Shown here piece after piece: positions 47,401 through 50,726 of a stretch of DNA of 64,000 nt. Under the pieces are notes generated by a model that had not been told where the DNA came from, searched no databases, and was given only the letters and a program-made list of their open reading frames with translations. The position numbers and the translations under genes are program-made. Within the stretch, counting starts at the first letter, position 1. Every line of letters starts with the position of its first letter. Source of the DNA: Marisa cornuarietis (lineage: Eukaryota; Mollusca; Gastropoda; Architaenioglossa; Ampullariidae); the NCBI GenBank assembly GCA_004794655.1, contig SMMW01000085.1, positions 1,240,001-1,304,000 of the forward strand, written 5' to 3'.

Positions 47401-48174
47401 CCTCGACCCTCACTGCCTAACATCAGTGAGATTCCTGCAAACGAGGTGGCTGATTCATCATCAGGATCATCACCGCCAAGTTTTGATTCAAACGACAGAG
47501 TTCCTGCAGCAGCAGCTGCAGCCAGCCTGCAAGCTTTGGTCAAAAGCATACCGCCTGCTCCAGAGCCAGATTACATGGAGGACTCAGAGTATGTTGGAGA
47601 TTCCGAATACGCCGAGAATGAGTTTGACATCGAAGATAGGGATGACATGCCACCTAGTTATGCAGAACTGCCGAGCTATGAGCAGCTGCTCTCATTACGA
47701 GATTTGAATGAGAGTTATGAACTCCCACAGAGCATGAATGTGCACCCAAATGAATACTTACCTGATTATAACTACCACCCACAGTATGATCAGGACAGTC
47801 TCCAGGGAGACGGCATTCTAACAGAAGAAGACAATGGCAACGTCAGCGATGAGCAAAATGCTGATGCTGATGTTGCAGTGGCACAAACCGTGGCGGAAAG
47901 AACAGCACGCAGACAGCCCCCTGGACGTGTCTTCATCTCACCTGACTACGTGACAAGCGGGGAGTACACCACAGACTTGGAACCAGCATCACGTACATCA
48001 TTCATTGATGACATGAGCATGAGCGTGGGTGGCTACACATCAAATGCTTCATGTTCAGACATTTCTGGGTTGTGTGAGATAGAAGACAGTGAAATCAATG
48101 CAAGTGACGATGAGTCTGGTGATGATGATGAACATTCCCCTTGCCTTCCATCTTACTTGCATACCCAGGTGTGA
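1..48174 (+). CDS. FAT-like: Fat-like giant protocadherin (FAT1/2/3 clade), spliced gene, 5' partial
   Basis: This is a type I membrane adhesion protein of the FAT1/2/3 family, which in other animals works at the cell surface in adhesion, planar organisation and actin control. The 38 exons listed below join with matching phases into one open frame of about 3445 codons that starts upstream of the window. Seen in order: about 22-23 cadherin repeats with DxNDNxPxF linkers, a Cys-containing conserved linker, EGF, laminin G, four EGF domains, a transmembrane segment (AGFVVLVALFVGW), a basic RRRKRARRR stop-transfer, then a tail with the blocks VPNRPASYTPS, SIQKAPWEFEY, GYHWDTSDW and SNASCSDISGLCE, ending HTQV. 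EGF-LamG-EGFx4 and these tail blocks fit vertebrate FAT1/FAT3 rather than FAT4/Dachsous. FAT1-3 have 34 cadherin repeats, so about one third of the ectodomain lies upstream. FAT1, FAT2 and FAT3 cannot be told apart from this; the gene probably predates their split. Nothing in the frame suggests a pseudogene. Confidence 0.93.
443..656 (+). CDS. Fat-like exon w2
   Basis: This encodes the end of cadherin repeat 1 (VRAADRG), a degenerate linker VTSLAPPRF lacking the usual DxNDN, and the start of repeat 2 (ESDKPGQLIVLLSADDADKD). The acceptor is cag before 443 and the donor is gtaagg after 656, phase 1. The 3.96 kb intron that follows (657-4619) holds a CTTT run, small tandem repeats and a SINE fragment, but no gene. 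Confidence 0.88.
2389..2418. repeat. (CTTT)n microsatellite
   Basis: About seven tandem tttc/cttt units, ending with cag, in an intron. Confidence 0.9.
3846..3906 (+). repeat. Truncated tRNA-derived SINE fragment
   Basis: The stretch GTCCTGGGTTC...CTGTTTACAGGGCTGGCTGCC matches the middle of the SINE family seen complete at 50321-50508 (B-box region and the TGTTTACAGAGCTGGCTGCC body). The 5' tRNA-like head and the 3' end are missing. Confidence 0.65.
4112..4280. repeat. TGTGACG minisatellite (about 19-32 bp period)
   Basis: The core gGTGTGACGTGcacC recurs six to seven times (near 4118, 4145, 4177, 4202, 4223 and 4242, with a degenerate copy near 4269). Copies differ in length and sequence. 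It ends about 340 bp before exon w3. Confidence 0.75.
4620..4759 (+). CDS. Fat-like exon w3
   Basis: This encodes the second half of cadherin repeat 2 (DGNEDQVFTIQPNHGSILLA, then YNLTVSVTDG). The phase-1 start joins the split codon from exon w2 (G+AT, Asp). It ends in phase 0 at TGG before gtaag. The strand -1 frame over it is a shadow. Confidence 0.87.
6469..6482. promoter_or_regulatory. X-box-like palindrome (RFX consensus)
   Basis: GTTACCATGGTAAC is a perfect 14-bp inverted repeat and fits the RFX-factor X-box pattern GTNRCC-(N0-3)-RGYAAC. A related half-degenerate site, ATACCATGGTAAC, lies at 5061-5073 in the same intron. Binding is not shown by sequence alone. Confidence 0.4.
6860..6925 (+). 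repeat. Possible tRNA-derived relic
   Basis: GGGTAGAGCA resembles a D-arm/A-box, and GCAAGTTCGAGTCCACC resembles a T-loop/B-box about 30 bp downstream. No convincing T-stem or acceptor stem forms, so this is more likely a SINE head or dead tRNA than a working tRNA gene. Confidence 0.3.
8230..8359. mobile_element. 130-bp hairpin MITE-like element
   Basis: The left arm CTACAGGCTAGTTTCCTTGG and the inverted right arm CTACAGACTAGTTTCCTTGG continue as near-perfect complements for about 30 bp (GCGTTcACCC versus GCGTTaACCCC), then more loosely to about 40 bp. They enclose a 50-70 bp loop. No transposase is encoded. The target duplication is not clear. Confidence 0.65.
8738..8951 (+). CDS. Fat-like exon w4
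   Basis: This encodes the end of repeat 2 with a canonical calcium linker (VLDINDNEPVF), then the first half of repeat 3 (ASVPESSYLGQHVVRVSATD). It starts in phase 0 after ctgcag and ends in phase 1 at G before gtaaag. Confidence 0.92.
9233..9508 (+). CDS. Fat-like exon w5
   Basis: This encodes the second half of repeat 3 (GVIMVSEPLDRE, then LTVMVRDQGVPS), the linker VLDDNDHVPRF and the first half of repeat 4 (AAVGTSVLQVVAVDQD, then ELTYSILSG). Phase-1 introns lie on both sides. The 408-bp intron that follows (9509-9916) holds nothing recognisable. Confidence 0.93.
9917..10137 (+). CDS. Fat-like exon w6
   Basis: This encodes the second half of repeat 4 (FSIDDRLGLISVAKPLDR, then VIQAADHGQPS). 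The linker is degenerate (VSNNAPPKF), with Asp ligands missing. It ends in phase 0 before gtaatc. The next intron (10138-10664) contains three near-identical stretches of about 60 bp (TGTTTGTAGTCTGTATATTGC-like) at about 10443-10570. Confidence 0.9.
10443..10570. repeat. Short tandem repeat, about 55-60 bp period
   Basis: The phrase gtagTCTGTATATTGcTgTGAAA recurs near 10452, 10504 and 10551. It lies in the intron between exons w6 and w7. Confidence 0.6.
10665..11470 (+). CDS. Fat-like exon w7 (large)
   Basis: This long exon carries most of repeats 5, 6 and 7. Linkers are IGDENDNRPLF and IVDVNDVPPRF, and LDHET and VRDRGTPQ blocks are clear. It starts in phase 0 (ENMPKGT) and ends in phase 2 (LLDR split) before gttaat. 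The 990-bp intron that follows (11471-12460) contains a LINE 3' tail near 12272. Confidence 0.95.
12262..12310 (+). repeat. LINE 3' terminus with (CATTGT)n tail
   Basis: ATGGGATAAATAAAGTTGGT, followed by tandem cattgt units, matches the terminus GGGGATAAATAAAGTGGTAT plus (ATTGT)n found at 60815-60850. This is probably a severely 5'-truncated copy of a non-LTR retrotransposon family present elsewhere in the window. Confidence 0.55.
12461..12776 (+). CDS. Fat-like exon w8
   Basis: This completes repeat 7 (YELKVQASDGRFD), whose linker is degenerate (VEESADSGIRF), and encodes most of repeat 8 (YTASVKENDDSKQ, then PFDREQLDNYTVVVE). It ends in phase 0 with a weak donor, gtctga. A TG/GA microsatellite (about 12832-12865) sits in the next intron. 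Confidence 0.9.
13095..13241 (+). CDS. Fat-like exon w9
   Basis: This encodes the end of repeat 8 with the canonical linker VEDQNDNSPTF and the start of repeat 9 (MTVVPADAQHGQIIQK). The phase-0 exon is 147 bp. The next intron (13242-13688) holds an ATG-rich microsatellite near 13424-13442 and nothing else recognisable. Confidence 0.92.
13689..13875 (+). CDS. Fat-like exon w10
   Basis: This is the centre of repeat 9: VTATDPDLGENGEIRYFLPP, AFAVNQYTGDIVVRQL and YVLTVVAVDR. It begins in phase 0 after cacag and ends in phase 1 before gtgtgg. Confidence 0.93.
14150..14330 (-). repeat. tRNA-derived SINE, antisense, diverged
   Basis: Read on the minus strand it runs from a degenerate tRNA head (GGTGGCCCAACGCTTAGCAC) through CTGTCACCAATACAGTGAAGG and TGTTTGCAGGGCTGGCTGCC to AACACCAATTCCCCCCAGCC. 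It shares this order with the copies at 44951-45120, 50321-50508 and 53348-53525. Confidence 0.8.
14743..15596 (-). mobile_element. pogo/Tigger-like DNA transposon, internally deleted (854 bp)
   Basis: The termini are inverted repeats beginning CAGTGGAACCTCGGTTAaCGA on both strands and flanked by TA (14741-14742 and 15597-15598), the Tc1/mariner-superfamily target. Subterminal GGTATCcGAA/GGTTaaCGAc motifs recur inside both ends. The only coding remnant is the N-terminal HTH of the transposase on the minus strand. The DDE catalytic part is missing, so the copy is non-autonomous. Confidence 0.9.
15077..15340 (-). pseudogene. Tigger transposase N-terminal fragment (CENP-B-type HTH)
   Basis: This 87-codon frame lies within the 14743-15596 element. 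It reads KRKRPTIDLKKEMISKYE followed by DITAKYGMSKSTISTILK, the psq/CENPB_N helix-turn-helix that opens pogo/Tigger transposases and CENP-B. Such transposases are usually several hundred residues long with a DDE domain, which is absent. The frame ends soon after the HTH. It is most likely a transposase remnant inside a deleted copy; a DNA-binding peptide is possible but unsupported. Confidence 0.8.
15732..15953 (+). CDS. Fat-like exon w11
   Basis: This encodes the end of repeat 9 with a degenerate linker (VVDSSNPVF) and the first two thirds of repeat 10 (VKIPENMAMHSPVLSIQAVS, then FAVDFNTG). It ends in phase 1 before gtactt. Exon w11 begins 135 bp after the Tigger element. Confidence 0.92.
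15954..20724 (+). other. 4.8 kb intron between exons w11 and w12
   Basis: This is the longest intron in the ectodomain part of the gene. It contains the TTAA-flanked MITE at 17751-18124. I see no SINE, gene or other mobile element in the rest, which is AT-rich unique-looking sequence. Short frames here (for example 16888-17319 minus) have no domain signature. Confidence 0.7.
17751..18124. mobile_element. TTAA-flanked MITE, copy 1 (374 bp)
   Basis: The element is bounded by TTAA at 17751-17754 and 18121-18124. Its ends are diverged inverted repeats of about 50 bp (TTAAAGTGGGAAGCAG... and, inverted, TTAAAGAACAAGTGGGGCGC..., both leading to GTTTTTCcTAATGgGTGGG). It encodes no protein. A second copy at 50132-50726 confirms both ends. 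TTAA targets are typical of piggyBac-type elements, but the class is an inference. Confidence 0.75.
20725..20846 (+). CDS. Fat-like exon w12
   Basis: This is the last part of repeat 10: GLISVVGQLDYESQPRYELV, then VYIYLE. The first two bases complete the Gly split by the phase-1 intron. It ends in phase 0 before gtttga. The following intron (20847-21260) has nothing recognisable. Confidence 0.9.
21261..21481 (+). CDS. Fat-like exon w13
   Basis: This begins exactly at the linker DVNDNPPAF and encodes most of repeat 11 (YTATVSEVARVGTSVLQVSA, then FFYINGETGAIFLLR). It ends in phase 2 before gtttgt. The next intron (21482-21870) has nothing recognisable. Confidence 0.94.
21871..22472 (+). CDS. 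Fat-like exon w14
   Basis: This completes repeat 11 (PLDHEQQAEFRFLAVATDSG, then VLDINDNAPVF), carries all of repeat 12 (linker degenerate: VRNTNKHTPRF) and most of repeat 13 (YVEVSEMHPKGTIV, then FSIDADTG). It ends in phase 1 at the TG-G junction. The next intron (22473-23236) has nothing recognisable. Confidence 0.95.
23237..23445 (+). CDS. Fat-like exon w15
   Basis: This is the end of repeat 13 (GEITTLQILDREKTSGYEMT, then VKDENDNMPHF) and the first strand of repeat 14 (ANIHFNATIGTSIIQ). It ends in phase 0 before gtacct. A short intron of 111 bp follows. Confidence 0.94.
23557..23701 (+). CDS. Fat-like exon w16
   Basis: This is the middle of repeat 14: VKAVDADLDENGRVQYVIHP, then FTIDPDSGVISVQTS. 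It runs from phase 0 to phase 1. The next intron of 252 bp has nothing recognisable. Confidence 0.93.
23954..25029 (+). CDS. Fat-like exon w17 (1076 bp, largest)
   Basis: This encodes the end of repeat 14 (degenerate linker GAEAFPPHF), all of repeats 15, 16 and 17, and the first residues of 18. Canonical linkers are RDINDNHPEF, TDYNDNSPTF and DDNDNAPI. It ends in phase 0 at CAG before gtaatt. The long uninterrupted frame contrasts with the finely split exons around it and suggests local intron loss. Confidence 0.96.
25170..25329 (+). CDS. Fat-like exon w18
   Basis: This is the first half of repeat 18: FVQIIEKEDLPPGKPIAQVK, then FMLDKDSG. It is phase 0 in and phase 1 out before gtaaga. A (CA)n microsatellite (25501-25528) lies in the next intron. 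Confidence 0.92.
25501..25528. repeat. (CA)n microsatellite
   Basis: About 14 CA units in the intron between exons w18 and w19. Confidence 0.9.
25662..25898 (+). CDS. Fat-like exon w19
   Basis: This is the end of repeat 18 (GILRTSIALDRETKTDYTLV, then LQDVNDNPPTF) and the start of repeat 19 (LTIQEDARVNTLLTRVTTVD). It is phase 1 on both sides. The intron that follows (25899-26485) has nothing recognisable. Confidence 0.94.
26486..26634 (+). CDS. Fat-like exon w20
   Basis: This is the middle of repeat 19: FSIDPKSGIICLVRPLDREQ, then YNITVIAYNE. It starts by completing a split Gly and ends in phase 0 before gtcagt. Confidence 0.93.
26808..27045 (+). CDS. Fat-like exon w21
   Basis: This is the end of repeat 19 (VVILDVNDNPPTF) and the first half of repeat 20 (YYSSISEAATVGTEVVRVWA, then FSIGADDG). 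It is phase 0 in and phase 1 out before gtaggg. The next intron (27046-27659) has nothing recognisable. Confidence 0.94.
27660..27874 (+). CDS. Fat-like exon w22
   Basis: This is the end of repeat 20 (ILKVAEPLDHELAREYF, then ITDVNDNPPRF) and the start of repeat 21 (YSTVINEMIAEGTEVFK). It ends in phase 0 before gtaaga. The next intron (27875-28351) has nothing recognisable. Confidence 0.94.
28352..28489 (+). CDS. Fat-like exon w23
   Basis: This is the middle of repeat 21: VMATDADGFANSIITYSIID, then IIQISSPLDREK. It is phase 0 at both ends, 138 bp. Confidence 0.93.
28745..28888 (+). CDS. Fat-like exon w24
   Basis: This is the end of repeat 21 (INRHTLVIQARDSGQP, then VEDANDNPPRF) and the first strand of repeat 22 (NATYTAQVQ). 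It is phase 0 at both ends, donor gtgaga. Confidence 0.94.
30224..30500 (+). mobile_element. Decayed copy of TIR element (GTTGCACAACACATTTC family)
   Basis: TAGTTGTACAACACATTTCT, then AAACACTTTTAG, CTATTTAGATAg and GTGCAtCtAAATGGtat occur in the same order as in the element at 54484-55497. The right terminal repeat has lost its end. The comparison with this copy shows what the uninterrupted sequence at the solo-LTR site looked like. Confidence 0.6.
31130..31520 (+). pseudogene. Non-LTR retrotransposon reverse-transcriptase relic
   Basis: Across shifting frames the block LIDFKT, a degenerate FN.v.qeGLWDVM, LVQVIKAL, then ICNLcFaNDIDLM is recognisable; the last is a decayed form of the FADDIDLM catalytic box of a LINE RT common in marine invertebrate genomes. 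Several frameshifts and stops break it. It is dead and sense-oriented in the Fat-like intron. Confidence 0.6.
32546..32713 (+). CDS. Fat-like exon w25
   Basis: This is the middle of repeat 22: IQLLRFTVTDSDTESNGPPF, then FHVDNNGVLSTAGKLSKN. It is phase 0 at both ends. Confidence 0.92.
32863..33222 (+). CDS. Fat-like exon w26
   Basis: This is the end of repeat 22 (VRENYELIVRVFDSGTPP), with a non-canonical linker VVDDSLWPPEV, then a divergent last cadherin-like repeat 23 (IGQIEARDRDPYDSLSFNI, DVHRDDGRLIAL, YLVNISVTDQKFTRFGQ). It is phase 0 at both ends. The absence of DxNDN marks the end of the calcium-rigidified rod. Confidence 0.93.
33585..34104 (+). CDS. Fat-like exon w27: membrane-distal linker region
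   Basis: This encodes VLVTVVCMSKEIVDNAITIQ, FANMIPEQFYASYKKEFQLF, a basic stretch and a Cys-rich end (DVCTRVTCEAGTC, then HQCVCLG). A non-cadherin region lies at this place in FAT1-3, between the last cadherin repeat and the first EGF. It starts in phase 0; upstream in-frame codons to 33429 lie in the intron. It ends in phase 1 before gtacgt. The next intron (34105-34881) has nothing recognisable. Confidence 0.9.
34882..35046 (+). CDS. Fat-like exon w28: EGF-like domain before LamG
   Basis: The Cys pattern C.AAPC...C...VCGKDVFGDPECQCPEGRNGPQC fits an EGF-like fold. It is phase 1 on both sides, so this is a module exon. The next intron (35047-35497) has nothing recognisable. Confidence 0.9.
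35498..35652 (+). CDS. Fat-like exon w29: laminin G, part 1
   Basis: RPLTFSGKSYAKWTL, then MALSLRIRTRQSSSVLMYAK, is the first half of a laminin G beta sandwich. It ends in phase 0 (ILS) before gtgagt. Confidence 0.93.
35773..36065 (+). CDS. Fat-like exon w30: laminin G, part 2
   Basis: IEDGNLVYRFNCGSGEG, then DLSDGQWHSISVDRIGRQAE, ending YHNISKGFEGCMEDI. DGqWHsv.v.r and F.GCm.di.. are hallmark laminin G motifs. It ends in phase 2 before gtaagg. The 831-bp intron that follows (36066-36896) has nothing recognisable. Confidence 0.95.
36897..37015 (+). CDS. Fat-like exon w31: laminin G end and linker
   Basis: RMFNVPLPFTGSNDIAHSQ, then VEFHCKDSGP. The Cys pairs with the last Cys of the laminin G domain. 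It ends in phase 1 (A) before gtgagt. The next intron (37016-37530) has nothing recognisable. Confidence 0.9.
37531..37677 (+). CDS. Fat-like exon w32: EGF 1 and start of EGF 2
   Basis: NACSSSPCLNGGMCQL, then YICVCRGRYKGNKCE, is a complete EGF domain; DPDPCQDSPCQNQG opens the second. It is phase 1 on both sides. The next intron of 300 bp has nothing recognisable. Confidence 0.95.
37978..38154 (+). CDS. Fat-like exon w33: EGF 2 end and EGF 3
   Basis: GQCRIDGEAPNAFTCRCPGD, then CHPNTCQHGGTCIEG and CHCAPGFGG. The exon ends in phase 1 at a GC donor, GGAG|gcaagt. Joining here to 38576 gives CHCAPGFGGLYC, the exact EGF spacing. Other nearby GT sites either break the frame or spoil that spacing. 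The intron of 421 bp has nothing else recognisable. Confidence 0.92.
38576..38722 (+). CDS. Fat-like exon w34: EGF 4 and juxtamembrane start
   Basis: LYCDKSVDVCESAPCQNMGT, then FQCNCLSGFSGPSCE, is a canonical EGF domain followed by NLTST. It ends in phase 1 before gtaatc. The next intron (38723-39817) is AT-rich with a (TA)n run near 39353-39367. Confidence 0.95.
39818..40038 (+). CDS. Fat-like exon w35: transmembrane helix and basic cytoplasmic start
   Basis: AGGTAGFVVLVALFVGWRCW is a short hydrophobic span, followed by the stop-transfer RRRKRARRRSR. Then comes NIADSGNEMLLSGLAKDPPE, ending VPVLNIPSQ. The phase-1 start makes GCT from G+CT. It ends in phase 0 before gtgact. The cytoplasmic side starts at about 39878. 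Confidence 0.94.
40357..40681 (+). CDS. Fat-like exon w36: cytoplasmic tail
   Basis: PPPVPNRPASYTPSTHDSLN, then YLQSCASTSAQQPRSSN and GSDTESIQKAPWEFEYPNI. The VPnRPaSYTPS and SDtESIQKapWeFeY blocks match conserved stretches of vertebrate FAT1-3 tails. It is phase 0 in and phase 1 out before gtgaga. The next intron (40682-41619) has nothing recognisable. Confidence 0.95.
41620..41778 (+). CDS. Fat-like exon w37: cytoplasmic tail
   Basis: AEDKKHHDNMAKRMPGLNSP, then ISISSLPVSESEDDLN. The Ser/acidic end corresponds to the SLSSFQSESCDDN-type stretch before GYHWDTSDW in FAT1. It is phase 1 on both sides, donor gtatgt. Confidence 0.92.
42432..42452 (+). CDS. Candidate 21-nt cassette microexon of the Fat-like tail
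   Basis: A strong pyrimidine tract ending ctctgcag precedes CTCGACGGGCAAAGAGGAAA-G, which is followed by gtagtg. Its length is a multiple of three and both flanks are phase 1, the same phase as the host intron, so it can be skipped or included without a frame change. Inclusion puts ARRAKRK between SESEDDLN and GYHWDTSDW. FAT1 and FAT3 are known to have alternative cytoplasmic exons in neural tissue. Usage here is an inference from splice signals only. Confidence 0.5.
44319..45341. mobile_element. hAT-like non-autonomous DNA transposon (1023 bp)
   Basis: The left end CAGGGGTGGGAAAGCCTTTT...GGGCCA and the inverted right end CAGAGATGGGGAACATTCCG...GGGC are the usual hAT-type terminal style. Flanks ttttagaa (44311-44318) and ttttataa (45342-45349) form an 8-bp target duplication with one mismatch. 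No transposase frame remains, and a SINE lies inside it. Confidence 0.8.
44951..45120 (-). repeat. tRNA-derived SINE nested in the hAT-like element
   Basis: On the minus strand it starts GGCGGTCCGGTGGCACAATGG (A-box region), then GTTAGCACCCGTCACCAATA, and ends with the CCAATTCTCC tail region. It is the same family as 50321-50508. Confidence 0.85.
47372..48174 (+). CDS. Fat-like exon w38: terminal coding exon
   Basis: Phase-1 start G+GC gives GYHWDTSDWAPRPSLPNISE, the most conserved FAT1-3 tail block. Further on are an acidic region, the WW-type ligands PPSY and LPSY, SNASCSDISGLCEIEDSE and a very acidic SDDESGDDDEH run. The protein ends SYLHTQV before TGA at 48172-48174. H-T-Q-V is a class I PDZ-binding terminus, like HTEV in FAT1. 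The upstream in-frame codons to 47347 are intronic. Confidence 0.96.
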
Positions 48175-50131
48175 GCCAGCAAGGCTTTCACTACAGTGCA
48201 TTTACAGTGCATCCAGGGCAGTGTGTTCAAGCCCATTCTACAGTTCTGCATCTAGGTCCGTGTGAAATATATTGGCAGTGATCTGTTCCCCATATGACCA
48301 TCACATGCTCCAAATGTTTCTGTGATGGGATGCTCAGAGAAGAAAACCCATTGTAAAATGTCTTCTGAGAGTTAGGTGGCAGAACTAACAACACAAGCGT
48401 GTGTCGAGGCATTATTTAACCAGTCTCTTCTCGTGCATTGCTATGGTCTGCAAGACCAATCAACATGTTGGGCAGTGTCTTCATATATAACACTGGTGAC
48501 CATACACTGGATGCTGTCTGTGTCTGTTCATTTTTAGACACATGGCGCAACATTTTTATGGTTTTCTGCCTTGTATGACACTGGAAACTCACAAAAGGTT
48601 TGATCTACTTTTAATGATTCTTTGAGTATCACCTGCAAAGAAATGCATCAAAAGAATCACTAGGAATCAAGAAATGACTTGTTGGCTTAAAAGAGTATCA
48701 CGTATTTATCCAGACAACAAAAGTCTCTCAACTTTCTTCATTTGTTGCCAAAGACAATGTACAGTAACAGATGGCTTCATCAGAGAAAGATTTTTTTTGG
48801 GCATAGATACCCTATGAGAAAAAAACAGAAGATGCACATCCAAGTACTAGAAGCTTTCACGATGTTAGTGTAACAAGTCGTTTGGAAGACAAGCTAGAGA
48901 GAACTCAAGAGCTAAATCTTGGGACAGTTTTCACCCCAGGACTGGATTTTAAGTTTTGTTCTTGTCCATTTCCCACTGTTGTGAAGTATGGGCTTTCTGT
49001 ATGCTCTGCTATCCACTGTCCAACAAACTAAATTGATTGTCGAAATTATCTTCCCAGAGAGATTGTGTCTAGTAATACAAGCAACATAACACTTCTTACA
49101 ACAGAAAAAGAACTTCATAAAATCTCAGTTAGGACATGGTTGTGCAAGAGCAAATCTGAGACTGGCCTGTGTTGGTAAGAGCAGTTGGCAGCGTATGATG
49201 TCAGACTTTACATATACTTATTATTTGGAAGTGGAAGAACTTACATTTTCAAAAATTTATTATCATACACATGGTTGTGTCTTTTCCATAGCAGCATAAC
49301 TTGTGCAGTGGATGTGGAGTTCATGAAGATCTCAGCTTTAAGTGGACTTCTAGACATGACATTTTCATAAGAACTTGGCAAAAGATCTCACATTTAGAGG
49401 GATCTGGTTATGATGGTGTGTACAAACTATAAATTTTACACAAGTTTTTGCACAAGAAAGATCCTGTTACTGTTTTTGATGGGTGTGGATGGGAAGAGCT
49501 AGTTTTATGGTACATAATAGAACACAGTACACAAATACAGGAATAGGCTTTTTCTGAACATGTCTGAATGCATAACAAAAAGATTGAAAGCTATGAATAG
49601 CAGCTGTGATTGCTGAAACCTATGTTAACTTCAAAGATTTGTTTTCGATTGCCATTCATTCTCTGCCCTTCATTTGTTGCTGGCTGTATAAGTTTTATGC
49701 AGCAAAGAAATTGTTACATACCAGCTAGTAAATTGGTTTTAGTGTTTTTATTGTTTTAAACTTGAATACAAGAGGAAAAGGCCTGAATTGTTATCCTTGT
49801 GTGTTTGTGAAATAAGGAAGTAGTGGTGTATTTGTGAATGAATTCTGTAATGTAAACCATCCTCAGTTTTAGAGTCACTTTCCGTGAATGGTTGATTTCT
49901 CAGGTGAAGAACGTGCTTTCATTTGAATATGATCTGTCAATTAAACCTCATTCAGTAATACATTTGTACTGACTTTCAGTGGATTGTTAAAAGTCAGGTT
50001 TTTTTAATCGCCATACTGAAGTGACCAAAACCAAGTGGCTGTAGCCTCTCGAGCTATGTGAATTTTTTTTCTAAAAATATGATATTTACAGGAGACACAG
50101 TAGTTTCAAGAATTGACTCAAATGTCAGCTT

Positions 50132-50726
50132 TTAAAGGACAGTTTGGTGCAATTTTTTTCTGGCCAGGTAAAATTCCATGCAAGATAGTGTTTTCTTATA
50201 TCGGGTTGTATGCAACCTTTTCTGTTCTCAAGATAGACACCTAGCAACATCAACATGACAGTGCACAAAAAGAGCTCAAAATCAACATCACAACATATTT
50301 TCCCAGCTTCTCCATTGATTGGGCGGTTCGGTGGTGCAACGGTTAGCACCTGTCACCAATACAGTGAGGGTTTGCTGTCCTGGGTTCACCTCTCCTCTCC
50401 GGCATGGTGTTCTTTCTCAGCATATGGCATCTGTTTACAGAGCTGGCTGCCTTGCCATGATATAGCCTTAGTTGCCGGCTCAGCGTAAAACACCAATACC
50501 ACCATCTTCATTGATTGACTTTTGCAGCATAACCATTTTCATGTACTCTCCTGACATATGTAATGTTGATCTTATTCTGTGCATGATGATGTTTGTAGGT
50601 GTGTTAACTATGGTGGTTCCTCCAGATTGAAGAAACAAAATCTTGTATGGAGCTTTAGGAAAATAGGGTCTTGCACTGAGCTTTACCCAGTTATTAAAAA
50701 AAATATTCACCCCACTAATCCTTTAA
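50132..50726. mobile_element. TTAA-flanked MITE, copy 2, split by a SINE
   Basis: TTAA at 50132-50135 opens TTAAAGGACAGTTTGGTGCA, and the inverted right end is TTAAAGGATTAGTGGGGTGA with TTAA at 50723-50726. TTGCACTGAGCTTTACCC and AAATCAACATxxxCCCAGCT stretches match the copy at 17751-18124 (one inverted relative to the other). Subtracting the SINE and one target repeat leaves about 400 bp, close to the 374 bp of copy 1. Confidence 0.8.
50321..50508 (+). repeat. tRNA-derived SINE, full-length, with 8-bp target duplication
   Basis: It starts GGGCGGTTCGGTGGTGCAAC, has an A-box-like TGGTGCAACGGTTAGC, a B-box-like GGGTTCACCTC, then TGTTTACAGAGCTGGCTGCC and CCTTAGTTGCCGGCTCAGCG. Direct repeats CATTGATT flank it at 50313-50320 and 50509-50516. 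It sits inside the MITE and probably within the Fat-like 3' UTR. Confidence 0.88.
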
